Source: MWEI01 sp964600235
GTDB taxonomy: Bacteria; Desulfobacterota; Desulfomonilia; UBA1062
NCBI GenBank assembly: GCA_964600235.1
Contig: CAZRIV010000008.1
Span: 119,873-183,872, forward strand
Direction of reading: 5' to 3'
DNA: 64,000 bases
Position 1 is the stretch's first letter. Each line of letters starts with the position of its first letter. A program made the translations under genes and the position numbers. The notes under the pieces were generated by a model. It ran no database searches, was not told the origin of the DNA, and saw only the letters and a program-made list of their open reading frames with translations. Of this stretch, positions 8,179 through 16,703 are shown one piece after another.

Positions 8179-8994
8179 ATGGCTATATCGGGCAAAACGT
8201 GTGTATACACCATCCTCGCTCACCCGTCGACCCATGTGACGGCCCCCTTCATCTACAACCATATCTTTGATGCCATGAACCTCGACATGGTCTACATAAG
8301 CCACGACATCATACCGGAGGCCATTGGGGATACCCTCAAGTCATTCTCGGGATGGAGGAACCTCAAGGGATTCAATGTAACCATACCCCACAAGGAGAGC
8401 GTCGCAAAACTGGTGAACAGCCTGTGCAGGGTTTCCAGCCGGATAGGTGCCGTGAACACGGTTGTGCGGGACAAGGACGGCCGGTTTTCCGGCTACAACA
8501 CGGACGGTCTCGGCGCCGTGAAGGCGCTGGGAGAAGTCCGGGGTGATACATGCCTAATGATCGGGGCAGGGGGTGCCGCCCGCTCTATCGTGGATGCCCT
8601 CCTGGATCACGGGGCAAAGAAAGTGCTCATCATGAATCGTTCGCCTGAAAGCGCCCGGAGCCTGTGCGCCCTTTTCAGCAGCAGCCTGGTAGGCATCTAC
8701 ACAGACGAGCCCCTCAAGGATGTGGGTGTGGTGGTGCAGGCAACCCCGGTCTCGGATCGAATCCCCCTGGGGCTCGACCTTTCGGAATTTGCCCCGGGAA
8801 CGCGCATCTTAGAGACAATCATGCGGCCTACGGCACTGTCCGAGGAGGCAGGTCGCCACAAGCTCGATCTTATAAGCGGCCATGCCATGCTCTATCACCA
8901 GACAGGCAGAAACTTCGAACTCCTCACGGGAATCGGACTCCCCGGCGAATACCTGGATGCAGCCTTTGCATCCATCGGGTATGGCCTGCCATGA
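8179..8994 (+). CDS. Shikimate dehydrogenase family protein (AroE-like) with altered substrate serines
   Basis: The fold and catalytic set are those of AroE: NVTIPHKE with the catalytic Lys, GAVNT, YNTDGLG with the catalytic Asp, a dinucleotide loop GAGGAARS, MNRS typical of NADP preference, and MLYHQ near the end. However, the N-terminal shikimate-binding motif, normally HSxSP, reads HVTAP here, so both serines that hold the shikimate carboxylate are replaced by Val and Ala. This suggests a different substrate (a quinate- or amino-shikimate-like compound) or a divergent true AroE. The ATG at 8179 is one base after the sirtuin stop. No other shikimate-pathway gene is in the window. Family firm, substrate uncertain. 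Confidence 0.8.
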   Translation: MAISGKTCVYTILAHPSTHVTAPFIYNHIFDAMNLDMVYISHDIIPEAIGDTLKSFSGWRNLKGFNVTIPHKESVAKLVNSLCRVSSRIGAVNTVVRDKDGRFSGYNTDGLGAVKALGEVRGDTCLMIGAGGAARSIVDALLDHGAKKVLIMNRSPESARSLCALFSSSLVGIYTDEPLKDVGVVVQATPVSDRIPLGLDLSEFAPGTRILETIMRPTALSEEAGRHKLDLISGHAMLYHQTGRNFELLTGIGLPGEYLDAAFASIGYGLP

Positions 8995-9155
8995 GGGTTT
9001 ACCTTACCTGTCCAAAACGAAAAGGACGGCCCAAAGTCGCCTTGGAGGTCTGCAAGGCATGCAGGCATAACAAGACATGCCAGCAGTTCCTCATGTACAG
9101 GCATCCGACCCTTTTTGCCGATATGGGAAAATCTTCAGGAAATGCAATTTCTTGA
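8991..9155 (+). CDS. 54-residue four-cysteine mini-protein
   Basis: The ATG overlaps the AroE-like TGA in an ATGA junction, a sign of translational coupling. The product has Cys7, Cys21, Cys24 and Cys30 in a TCPKRKGRP ... VCKACRHNKTC arrangement and many basic residues. This looks like a small metal-binding knuckle that could contact nucleic acid or a partner protein. The next gene, def, starts 33 bp later on the same strand. I do not recognise the family. The overlap and Cys spacing argue that it is real, but it is short and unsupported by homology here. Confidence 0.6.
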   Translation: MRVYLTCPKRKGRPKVALEVCKACRHNKTCQQFLMYRHPTLFADMGKSSGNAIS

Positions 9156-9188
9156 CAGTATACACCAATGGAACTATGTTAATTTCAT

Positions 9189-9689
9189 ATGCCGTATAAA
9201 GAAATCCTCATTTATCCCGAGCCGGAGTTGAAGGCCAAGGCCGATACAATAGAGAACATCGACCTTGAAATCGTGAACCTGGCGGACGACATGGTTGAGA
9301 CCATGTACAAAGCGCCCGGAGTTGGCCTAGCAGCCCCCCAGGTCGGCTGTTCCAAGCGGCTCATTCTTGTGGACCCGACTGCCAAAAAGGGTTCGGACAG
9401 CCTCCTGATCATGGTGAACCCTGTCATTATAGAAAGTGAAGGCATTGCGGAAGACAGTGAAATGTGCCTGAGTGTTCCGGAGATCTCGGTGAACGTGAAG
9501 AGGGCCGAGAGGATCCTGGTCAAGGGTGTCGACCTCAAGGGCAAAGAGGTCCACATAGAGGCTGAAGGGTTCCTGGCAAGGATATTCCAGCATGAAATAG
9601 ACCACCTCGACGGAAAGGTCATTCTGGAGTATGCATCTACACTCAAAAGGGCCATATATTTGAAGAAGAGGAAAAAGGGTAAGCTATGA
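9189..9689 (+). CDS. def: Peptide deformylase
   Basis: It removes the formyl group from the N-terminal Met of nascent proteins, using a bound Fe2+ or similar metal. The three family motifs are GVGLAAPQVG, EMCLSVPE (the Cys metal ligand; the usual form is EGCLS, so Met replaces Gly) and QHEIDHLDG (HExxH). The length of 166 aa is normal. The stop overlaps the fmt start (ATGA), so def and fmt are coupled as in many bacteria. Confidence 0.96.
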   Translation: MPYKEILIYPEPELKAKADTIENIDLEIVNLADDMVETMYKAPGVGLAAPQVGCSKRLILVDPTAKKGSDSLLIMVNPVIIESEGIAEDSEMCLSVPEISVNVKRAERILVKGVDLKGKEVHIEAEGFLARIFQHEIDHLDGKVILEYASTLKRAIYLKKRKKGKL

Positions 9690-10615
9690 GACTTGCCTTC
9701 ATGGGCACACCTGAATTTGCCGTGCCTACCCTTGCGGCCCTGGCGGAATCAACCCATGAAGTCGCCTTCGTGATCACCCAGCCGGACAAACCAAAAGGCC
9801 GGGGCATGCATATCCAGAGCCCTCCCGTAAAAGTACTTGCCCAAGAGAAAGGTATCGAGATATTTCAGCCCCCGTCCCTCAAAGACAACTCTGAAATAAG
9901 GGATCTGTTTTCGTCCTCCGGGCTCGATACGGTGGTCGTTGTGGCATACGGAAAGATGATCCCCTCTGATATGCTTACCGTTCCGGCAAGAGGCTTTATC
10001 AATATCCATGCATCACTCCTGCCCGAGCTGAGGGGGGCCTCCCCCATCAACCGGGCCATCATGGCCGGATACAAGAGCACCGGCATCAGTATCATGCAGA
10101 TTGATGAAGGTATGGACTCCGGACCCATATTTCTCCAGGAGCGCGTTCCCATACTCGACACTGATGACGCCGAATCCCTCTCTGAAAGGCTGAGCGCACT
10201 CGGGGCGGAGAAGCTGCTTGAGACGCTTGACCTGCTGGAAGACGGGTCAGCGAAGGCCGTCACCCAGGATCATACCCGGGCGACCTATGCGCCGCTCCTT
10301 ACCAAGGAAGACGGAAAGATTGACTGGGCCAGAGATCCCAAGACCATACACGACATGATCCGAGCGCTCGTTCCCTGGCCATGCGGCTACACATATCTCC
10401 AGGGGAAAATGCTCAAGATCATGAGCGGGTCTTACGAAATGGATGATCATGGCATCATGCCCGGAACGCTCTTGAGGCAGCGTTCCGGGGTCAAGATAGC
10501 GTGCGCGGGGGGATATATCATCCCGAAGACCCTTCAGATCGAGGGGAAAAAGTCTCTGGATGCCGCGGCATTTTCCTGCGGACTGAAGACTGATAGAATG
10601 GTACTGGGGACATAA
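9686..10615 (+). CDS. fmt: Methionyl-tRNA formyltransferase
   Basis: It formylates initiator Met-tRNA with 10-formyltetrahydrofolate. MRLAFMGTPEFAVPTL starts the Rossmann-like formyltransferase domain. The folate/catalytic region includes INIHASLLPELRGASPINRAI and the later MDSGPIF. A C-terminal tRNA-binding domain starts near WARDPKTIHDMIRAL. The length of 309 aa is standard. It overlaps def by four bases and is followed by rpe after nine, within the long rightward gene run. Confidence 0.96.
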   Translation: MRLAFMGTPEFAVPTLAALAESTHEVAFVITQPDKPKGRGMHIQSPPVKVLAQEKGIEIFQPPSLKDNSEIRDLFSSSGLDTVVVVAYGKMIPSDMLTVPARGFINIHASLLPELRGASPINRAIMAGYKSTGISIMQIDEGMDSGPIFLQERVPILDTDDAESLSERLSALGAEKLLETLDLLEDGSAKAVTQDHTRATYAPLLTKEDGKIDWARDPKTIHDMIRALVPWPCGYTYLQGKMLKIMSGSYEMDDHGIMPGTLLRQRSGVKIACAGGYIIPKTLQIEGKKSLDAAAFSCGLKTDRMVLGT

Positions 10616-10624
10616 GGAACCGCT

Positions 10625-11281
10625 ATGATCATTGCACCATCTATTCTTTCGGCCGATTTTTCAAACCTGGGAAGGGATATTTCCGCGGTTGTGGACGCCG
10701 GGGCCCAGTGGATACATGTGGATGTCATGGACGGCGTCTTTGTCCCGAATATCAGCATAGGCCCGGTCGTCCTGAAAAGCATCAGGAAGACGACTCCGGC
10801 GTTCCTTGACTGTCACCTCATGATCATCGATCCGGAACGGTATATAGACGAATTTGCAAATGCAGGAGCCGACGGCATCACCGTCCAGGCGGAGGCAACC
10901 AGGCACCTCCAGCGCAGCCTGACCATGATCAGGGAACGGGGTCTTAAGTCAGGCGTTGCATTGAATCCCTCGACCCCTTTGGAAACGATCAAGTACTGCC
11001 TGGATGTACTCGACCTGGTCCTTGTCATGAGTGTGAACCCAGGGTTTGGCGGGCAGAAATTCATCGATGCGGTGATGCCGAAAATCGCTGATGCGAAAAC
11101 CATGATATCGGGTAGGCCGATTCAACTGCAGGTGGATGGCGGGATAAGCAAGGATAACCTGGCCGAGCTCGCGCGGATGGGTGTAGATAATGTGGTGGCG
11201 GGATCCAGTATCTTCGGCACGGATGATCCCGGGAAAACTGTAAAGGAGATGTTATACATTGTATCCTCAGTCTCAGATTAA
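10625..11281 (+). CDS. rpe: Ribulose-phosphate 3-epimerase
   Basis: It interconverts ribulose 5-phosphate and xylulose 5-phosphate in the pentose phosphate pathway. The TIM-barrel motifs are present: APSILSADFSNL, HVDVMDGVFVPN, DCHLMI, VMSVNPGFGGQ and QVDGGI, then GSSIFG near the phosphate site. The 218-aa length is normal. Its last 23 bases overlap the start of the TPR lipoprotein gene in another frame. Confidence 0.96.
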   Translation: MIIAPSILSADFSNLGRDISAVVDAGAQWIHVDVMDGVFVPNISIGPVVLKSIRKTTPAFLDCHLMIIDPERYIDEFANAGADGITVQAEATRHLQRSLTMIRERGLKSGVALNPSTPLETIKYCLDVLDLVLVMSVNPGFGGQKFIDAVMPKIADAKTMISGRPIQLQVDGGISKDNLAELARMGVDNVVAGSSIFGTDDPGKTVKEMLYIVSSVSD

Positions 11282-12869
11282 ACTTGTTGTATCCGTCGTG
11301 TTTCTTGGCGTCATCTTTGGGTGCGCACATGCCCCTGTTATGGAAGAACCTCCCTATGATACCATAACGGACAAGAACCTCATCATGATCCTCGCACGCT
11401 ATGAGGAAAACAACGGTGACTGGTCAAAGGCACTCGAACTTTATTCCAAAGTCGATGATCCTTATGCCATGCTTGCAAAGGCCAGGATATACTTTATCCT
11501 CGAAGACAGCACAAAAGCCCTTTCCACCCTCCAGAAGGTCATCGATGAGGGGACATACCTCGGCGATGCGCTCGAGATGAGGACAAGGGTCTATGCCAAG
11601 GACGGCAACTGGATCCTGGCTATTCAGGACACGGAGGCCCTGATAGAAAAATATCCCGATAATATCCAGATCAGGCTGTTCCTCGCCAATCTCAGGATTA
11701 TCACCGGCGACTTCAAACAGGCCCAGGCGATCCTCAAAAAACTGCTTGGGAAAAGTGACGACAGCGTTATATATTATACGATCTCCAAGGCCTGTATGGG
11801 TGCCCGGGATTTTAACTGCGCAAAGAATAATCTGAAAAAGGCCATCGAAGCCAGGCCTGATTTCGTACCCGCGTACATCGATCTCGCCAGGCTTCAGAAC
11901 CTCCTGGGTGAAGGGGCAAATGCGGAAGAAACCTATCGTAAACTTCTCGATGTGGACCCTTTTTCCATTGAGGCTCATCTGGCTCTGACCGACTATTATA
12001 TCGACCACAAACGCTACAAGGACGCCATCATCCATCTGAAGACCCTCATGGAGGTGAATCCTGAAGGGCTTCTCCTGCGAAAGCTCATTATCCTCGAACT
12101 CCAGGAAGGCATGTTTGAAGACGCATTGACACTCATCAAAGAGCTCAAGGATATAACCGACGACGACAGGTACTACCTTGCACTTGGTTATGCCGGGCTT
12201 GAAAGGTATGAAGACGCACTGGGCGCGCTCAAGGAGATACCGGTCACCGGGAGACTGGGGTGTGACATAACCATGCTCAAGTCAGCCATCTTCAAGAGCA
12301 TGAATCAGCCTGAACAGGCTGTGGAGCTTTTGGAATCGGCCTGGAAAAACTACTCGAACCTCGGCACCTGCAACGAAATGGGTTATCAGCTCGCCACCGA
12401 ACTGGATACCATGGGCAGGAGGGATGAAGGTCTTAAAATTGCCGAAGCCCTTCTGGAAAAGGACCCTCAAGACCCCATAGCACTGAACTTTATAGGGTAT
12501 GTATGGGCGGACCGGGGGGAAAACCTGGAAAAGGCCTACTCCATGATCAAAACAGCCCTTGAGATGAAGCCCGATGACCCGTTCATCCTCGACTCCATGG
12601 CCTGGGTTCTGTTCAAGATGGGAAAGCCTGCCGAGGCACTTATCAAGTTGGAAAAGGCATTGAAGACCCTGAAAGACGACCCCATTGTGAACGAGCACAT
12701 GGGGGACATCCTCAAGAGCCTCGGACAGGCAGACAAGGCGCTGGATTATTACCTCAAGTCGTCAATCCTCAATCGGTCGGCGAACAACTCCTTAAAGGAA
12801 AAGATCAACAAGCTCATCAAGCCAGACAGAAAAGAGGATGACGATCTCAGGGAAAGGGTTGTTCCATGA
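11259..12869 (+). CDS. TPR-repeat lipoprotein
   Basis: The start is a TTG inside the rpe gene. AAGGAG lies eight bases upstream and the first residues form a signal peptide with lipobox VIFGC (Cys22). The mature part is almost entirely tetratricopeptide repeats, for example MLAKARIYFILEDSTKAL, AYIDLARLQNLLGEGANAEE and ALNFIGYVWADRG. Length 536 aa. The stop overlaps the start of the MCE protein (ATGA). TPR lipoproteins commonly scaffold envelope complexes. The overlap suggests it works with the downstream MCE and repeat proteins in envelope or lipid transport (inference). Confidence 0.85.
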   Translation: MYPQSQIKLVVSVVFLGVIFGCAHAPVMEEPPYDTITDKNLIMILARYEENNGDWSKALELYSKVDDPYAMLAKARIYFILEDSTKALSTLQKVIDEGTYLGDALEMRTRVYAKDGNWILAIQDTEALIEKYPDNIQIRLFLANLRIITGDFKQAQAILKKLLGKSDDSVIYYTISKACMGARDFNCAKNNLKKAIEARPDFVPAYIDLARLQNLLGEGANAEETYRKLLDVDPFSIEAHLALTDYYIDHKRYKDAIIHLKTLMEVNPEGLLLRKLIILELQEGMFEDALTLIKELKDITDDDRYYLALGYAGLERYEDALGALKEIPVTGRLGCDITMLKSAIFKSMNQPEQAVELLESAWKNYSNLGTCNEMGYQLATELDTMGRRDEGLKIAEALLEKDPQDPIALNFIGYVWADRGENLEKAYSMIKTALEMKPDDPFILDSMAWVLFKMGKPAEALIKLEKALKTLKDDPIVNEHMGDILKSLGQADKALDYYLKSSILNRSANNSLKEKINKLIKPDRKEDDDLRERVVP

Positions 12870-13891
12870 GCAATGAAGCCAGGGTCGGGATATTTATAGT
12901 AATCATACTATTCATATTTTTTGCCCTCTCGGTGAAGATAGGGGAATTGGACCTGACCAAGAAAGGGACCTACCCCATAACCATGGTATTCCCCACCGTT
13001 GAGGGTCTCAAGGTATCCTCGATACTCGAAATGGCAGGGGTGCAGGTGGGAAAAGTTACCGGGATATCCCTGAGCAAAGACTACTCTGCAGTAGTTTCCG
13101 CCGAACTTGAAGAGGACATCAAGCTACCCATTGACAGCACGGCATCCATCGGGACAAAGGGAGTGCTGGGTGACAAGATAATCGTCCTTTCCCCGGGCGT
13201 TTCCAAGAACCTTATCACCCCGGGAGGGAACCTGGCCAGGACGAAGGTACCGCCTTCCATGGATACCCTCCTCATACAGGTCGGCGAGCTTGCGCGGAAC
13301 CTCACGGAATTGAGCGGGTCGCTCAACGAGGCCTTCGGCGATCCCGAGATCATGAGGGATATCGTTGTCAACCTCCGCGACCTGAGTGCGAACACCTCAT
13401 CACTTGTAGCGGACAACAAGGAAAACATCTCGGACATCCTCATGAATATGAATGACCTGACTGCAAACTTCGCCGTGGTATCCCATAACCTCATAGGCAC
13501 GAGCAAAAATATCGATGACATGGTCGCCACCATAAGTTCAGGGCAGGGCTCGCTCGGAAAGCTGGTAACTGACGAGACACTCTACGATTCCATGGTGGAC
13601 TTCATGGAATCGGCCCAGATATTGATGGATCGCATGAATGGAAACGGTACCCTGGGCATGCTCATGAATGACAACACCCTCTATTACGACCTCGCCGAGA
13701 CAACCAAAAATCTCAAGGTTATCACGGATGAGATCGCATCAGGCAGGGGGACCATCGGACATCTCATAAAAGATGACGAACTCTATATGAGTCTCAAGGA
13801 GACCCTCCAGAGTGCAAACAGAGCGGCCCAGGGAATCGAGGAACAAACACCGATCACAGTCATGGGGACGATCCTGGGCCTCGTGTGGTAG
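12866..13891 (+). CDS. MlaD-family MCE-domain protein
   Basis: One N-terminal membrane helix (VGIFIVIILFIFFALSVKI) is followed by a single MCE domain (about residues 38-118: TYPITMVFPTVEGLKVSS, then MAGVQVGKVTGISL). After that come long amphipathic segments rich in Asn and Asp (ELARNLTELSGSLNEAF and similar), as in periplasmic needle-forming MCE proteins. These proteins carry lipids between inner and outer membranes with an MlaE/MlaF transporter. No mlaE or mlaF gene is in this window. It overlaps the TPR lipoprotein gene by four bases and precedes the repeat protein by four. The family call is firm. Confidence 0.88.
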   Translation: MSNEARVGIFIVIILFIFFALSVKIGELDLTKKGTYPITMVFPTVEGLKVSSILEMAGVQVGKVTGISLSKDYSAVVSAELEEDIKLPIDSTASIGTKGVLGDKIIVLSPGVSKNLITPGGNLARTKVPPSMDTLLIQVGELARNLTELSGSLNEAFGDPEIMRDIVVNLRDLSANTSSLVADNKENISDILMNMNDLTANFAVVSHNLIGTSKNIDDMVATISSGQGSLGKLVTDETLYDSMVDFMESAQILMDRMNGNGTLGMLMNDNTLYYDLAETTKNLKVITDEIASGRGTIGHLIKDDELYMSLKETLQSANRAAQGIEEQTPITVMGTILGLVW

Positions 13892-13895
13892 CGTA

Positions 13896-15212
13896 ATGAC
13901 ACCCAGGCTGGTTTTACTGTGCTTGAGTTTCATCCTTTTCACTTCCTCTCCTGCAACAACGCCGGCATATGCCGCCCAGGTCGATGCAGACCCGCTGTTC
14001 TCCTATGAATCGCAAGACCATGAATATACGTTCCATGGATTCGGAGAGGTCCTCGAGTTCTCTGATAAAATAAGCGCAGTCAGGCCCTTTTACTATAAGG
14101 ATAAAACTACCTCCGAGGTGTATATCCTCTATCCGCTCGGGCGGTTTTCCCGGGACCGCGGCATGTTCTTCCCCTTTTACAGATATACCGAAGAAGATGA
14201 CCAGGACCATACAGAACTCTTCCCCGTATTCTACGGGAAATATAAGGATACCTCCTACTGGGGTATATTCCCAGTCTATGGCACCATGTATCACCGGTTC
14301 GGGTACGAAAGGGCCCGCTTTGCGCTGCTGCCCATCTATGCAGATACACAGATCGATGAACAGACCACCTACACGGTTCTCTGGCCCATATTCTCCTACA
14401 GCAGGGACAGGCTTTTCAGGATCTTTCCCCTTTATGGGTGGAAGAAAACCCAGGACTCGACATCTCAATATGTTCTCTGGCCGTTCATCCAGCACTCAAG
14501 AGGCCCTGGCGAAAAAAAAATGGATGCCGTCCTGCCCCTGTTCAGTTATGACAGGGGGCCGACACACCGGAATATCTCCGTATTGTGGCCGCTTTTCACC
14601 TATAATACAGACAGCGCTGCCAAGCATGAAAGCGCTGACTTCCCCTGGCCATTCATACGCGTAGCATCAGGGGCATACGAGGAAACAAAGGTATTCCCGT
14701 TTTACTGGACCAATACGGACGGCAAGACCTATTCAAAGACGCACATCCTCTGGCCCCTGTGGTCCAAGAGGTCCTGGCACTACGAAGATACCATGACCGA
14801 AGAGGAAAATACCGCCGTCCTCCTCGTCAATTGGTTTACGAAGAAGACAAGCCGGGATGGCCAGACATCGAAGAGCCTCTACCTCTGGCCTTTTCTCCAT
14901 TCCGCAAGTGATGGCGAGCGGAGCGAATGGCACTTTCCGTGCATCTTTCCGCTCTTTTTCGATGACGGATTTTCACGTGTCTGGGGCCCCATACTCAGTA
15001 TTGCCCAAGGGTCCTCGGATCGATCATCGTCCGAGCTGAGCATCCTATGGCGCACCATATTCCTGGAAGAAAAAGGCAATACCCGGAAGTTTTCCCTGTC
15101 ATTGCTCTTTTCCGCAACCAGGGCGCCTGAATATCGCCAGTGGGGATTCCTCGGCAACCTCCTGAGTTTCAGGGAGGAGTTAACAAACACACCATCAGCT
15201 ATGGGTGAGTAA
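13896..15212 (+). CDS. Secreted protein made of Leu/Phe-Trp/Phe-Pro aromatic repeats
   Basis: The ATG at 13896, four bases after the MCE gene, gives a signal peptide ending near AYAA-Q; an earlier in-frame ATG lies inside the MCE gene and is unlikely. About 14 short units follow, each with a hydrophobic residue, Trp or Phe, Pro, a hydrophobic residue and Phe/Tyr. Examples are LYPLGRF, FFPFYRY, LFPVFY, IFPVYG, LLPIYA, LWPIFSY, IFPLYG, LWPFIQ, VLPLFSY, LWPLFTY, VFPFYW, LWPLWS, LWPFLH and IFPLFF, spaced about 17-25 residues. This suggests a repetitive beta structure such as a barrel or solenoid. I do not recognise a named family. Its place after TPR and MCE genes suggests an outer-membrane or periplasmic partner (inference). 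Confidence 0.75.
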   Translation: MTPRLVLLCLSFILFTSSPATTPAYAAQVDADPLFSYESQDHEYTFHGFGEVLEFSDKISAVRPFYYKDKTTSEVYILYPLGRFSRDRGMFFPFYRYTEEDDQDHTELFPVFYGKYKDTSYWGIFPVYGTMYHRFGYERARFALLPIYADTQIDEQTTYTVLWPIFSYSRDRLFRIFPLYGWKKTQDSTSQYVLWPFIQHSRGPGEKKMDAVLPLFSYDRGPTHRNISVLWPLFTYNTDSAAKHESADFPWPFIRVASGAYEETKVFPFYWTNTDGKTYSKTHILWPLWSKRSWHYEDTMTEEENTAVLLVNWFTKKTSRDGQTSKSLYLWPFLHSASDGERSEWHFPCIFPLFFDDGFSRVWGPILSIAQGSSDRSSSELSILWRTIFLEEKGNTRKFSLSLLFSATRAPEYRQWGFLGNLLSFREELTNTPSAMGE

Positions 15213-15599
15213 GATAACCCCCATGTATACCTGCACAAAGACCCTTGATAAACAACCTGAAAATCTGGCCCGATCAAGGTATTCTCTTCAACTTCAGAAC
15301 TTTCCAGCGGGGTATGCTGAAATCTTCAGATAGTACTTTTACCCCAAAAAACTCTTCCATCACCTCCATGAGAGACTGCCACCGGCTTCAGGAGTTATGG
15401 TGTTACCACCATATTATGGTCTGATACCCTCTGGCCACAAGGGGGATACGACGCATCTCAGGCGCATCTTCATTATCTTTAATAGAAAAAATCAAAATAT
15501 TACTTATAGGTTAGTGTATCTACGCATCCGCCAAACAACCTGGCACAGTTTTCGCTTAATGTAAATTAATCGTATGGAAAACCAAGGGGGTATTAGTAC
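15213..15599. other. Intergenic region before the CoA-transferase operon
   Basis: 387 bp without a credible gene. At 15247-15280 there is a stretch (GATAAACAACC then AAAATCTGGCCCGAT) resembling 1867-1892, a possible degenerate copy of the repeat-family end. The last ~110 bp are AT-rich and presumably hold the promoter of the next gene, but no clear -35/-10 pair or GG-N10-GC sigma-54 site was found. Confidence 0.4.
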
Positions 15600-16688
15600 A
15601 TGAGTACATACCAGTACAACCAAGAGGCACTCAAAAATCTGAAGATTGAAGACACGAGCCTTCTGGACAGTCTCGTGGACTTCGAGTCGGCCCGTGAAGC
15701 ACATCTCAAGAAGGACCATGCAAAAATCGACAAACGCATGTCTCTCACGGAAGCGATCACCACTTACGTGAAAGACGGGGACATCATGACCGATGCAGGG
15801 TTCGCCTATGTCAGGACTCCCCATCAGGCCTACTGGGAGATTATGCGCCATGACATTAAGGACCTTCAGTGCATAGCGGCACCCAACACAAACCACAGCT
15901 TCCTCATCTTCAACAACAACTGCAAATACTCGCACAATTCATATACCGGCGTCGAAATGCGGGGCATCGACCGGAACTACGATCGCATGCTCAGGGCAGG
16001 CAGGGTGAAGATCCTCTCCGAGTGGAGCCATGGCGCTGTGGCACTGGGACTCAAGGCGGCCCAGCTTGGTGTTCCGGGACTTTTCAGCAAACAGATGCTT
16101 GGATCGGACATGGTAAAATACAATCCATATGTCCATGTCGTGCAGAACCCCATGAAGAAAGACCCGGACCCGGTTCTCTTCATCCCGGCGCTCTACCCGG
16201 ATGTCACCATCATCCACTGCCAGGTGGCGGACAAATATGGCAATGGCTGGATCTACGGACCATCCGTCAACGACGTGGCCACTGCGGCTGCGGCCCGCAA
16301 GGTCATCATCACGGCTGAAGAAATCGTGCCCGAGTCTGAAATCAGGAACCGCCAGGGGACCAAAATCCCGTTCTTCTACGCCGACGCTGTGGTGGAGCTG
16401 CCCTTCGGTGCCGTTCCCGGCAACATGCCAGGATACTACTACTGGTCCCGCCAGTGGTGGGAGAAGCTCATCAGGTTCGGCTGCGCCAGCGACGAGAACC
16501 TCAAAATATTCTTCGACGAATGGGTCCACGGCGTGAAGGACCAGTTCGATTTCGTGGACAAGCTGGGCGGGGCAAAGTGGATCGCCGAGGCCAGGATACA
16601 GACCAAGGCGGCCGAGGGCGACCACGAGGACATCGACTTCTCTTATGATGAATTCACCAAGACCCACGACCCTGGGCGCTATTACTAA
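15600..16688 (+). CDS. CoA-transferase subunit A, glutaconate CoA-transferase type
   Basis: A family I CoA-transferase alpha subunit. The fold is suggested by DGDIMTDAGFAYVRTPHQAYWEI, the Gly-rich substrate region and IIHCQVADKYGNGWIYGPSVND, with length 362 aa. It pairs with subunit B, 15 bp downstream. Such enzymes move CoA between acetyl-CoA or another donor and a carboxylic acid. Glutaconate/2-hydroxyglutarate is the best-known substrate, but many deltaproteobacterial homologues act in other dicarboxylic or steroid-like acid pathways. AAGGGGGT precedes the ATG. Codon use is strongly biased, like the CoA-transferase at 54 kb, which suggests high expression. Substrate not determined. Confidence 0.82.
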   Translation: MSTYQYNQEALKNLKIEDTSLLDSLVDFESAREAHLKKDHAKIDKRMSLTEAITTYVKDGDIMTDAGFAYVRTPHQAYWEIMRHDIKDLQCIAAPNTNHSFLIFNNNCKYSHNSYTGVEMRGIDRNYDRMLRAGRVKILSEWSHGAVALGLKAAQLGVPGLFSKQMLGSDMVKYNPYVHVVQNPMKKDPDPVLFIPALYPDVTIIHCQVADKYGNGWIYGPSVNDVATAAAARKVIITAEEIVPESEIRNRQGTKIPFFYADAVVELPFGAVPGNMPGYYYWSRQWWEKLIRFGCASDENLKIFFDEWVHGVKDQFDFVDKLGGAKWIAEARIQTKAAEGDHEDIDFSYDEFTKTHDPGRYY

Positions 16689-16703
16689 GGACTGGAGGAA
16701 ACA

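Noticed and set aside
15213..15599. Sigma-54 promoter before the glutaconate-type CoA-transferase
   Set aside because: No GG-N10-GC match was found, unlike at 53914.
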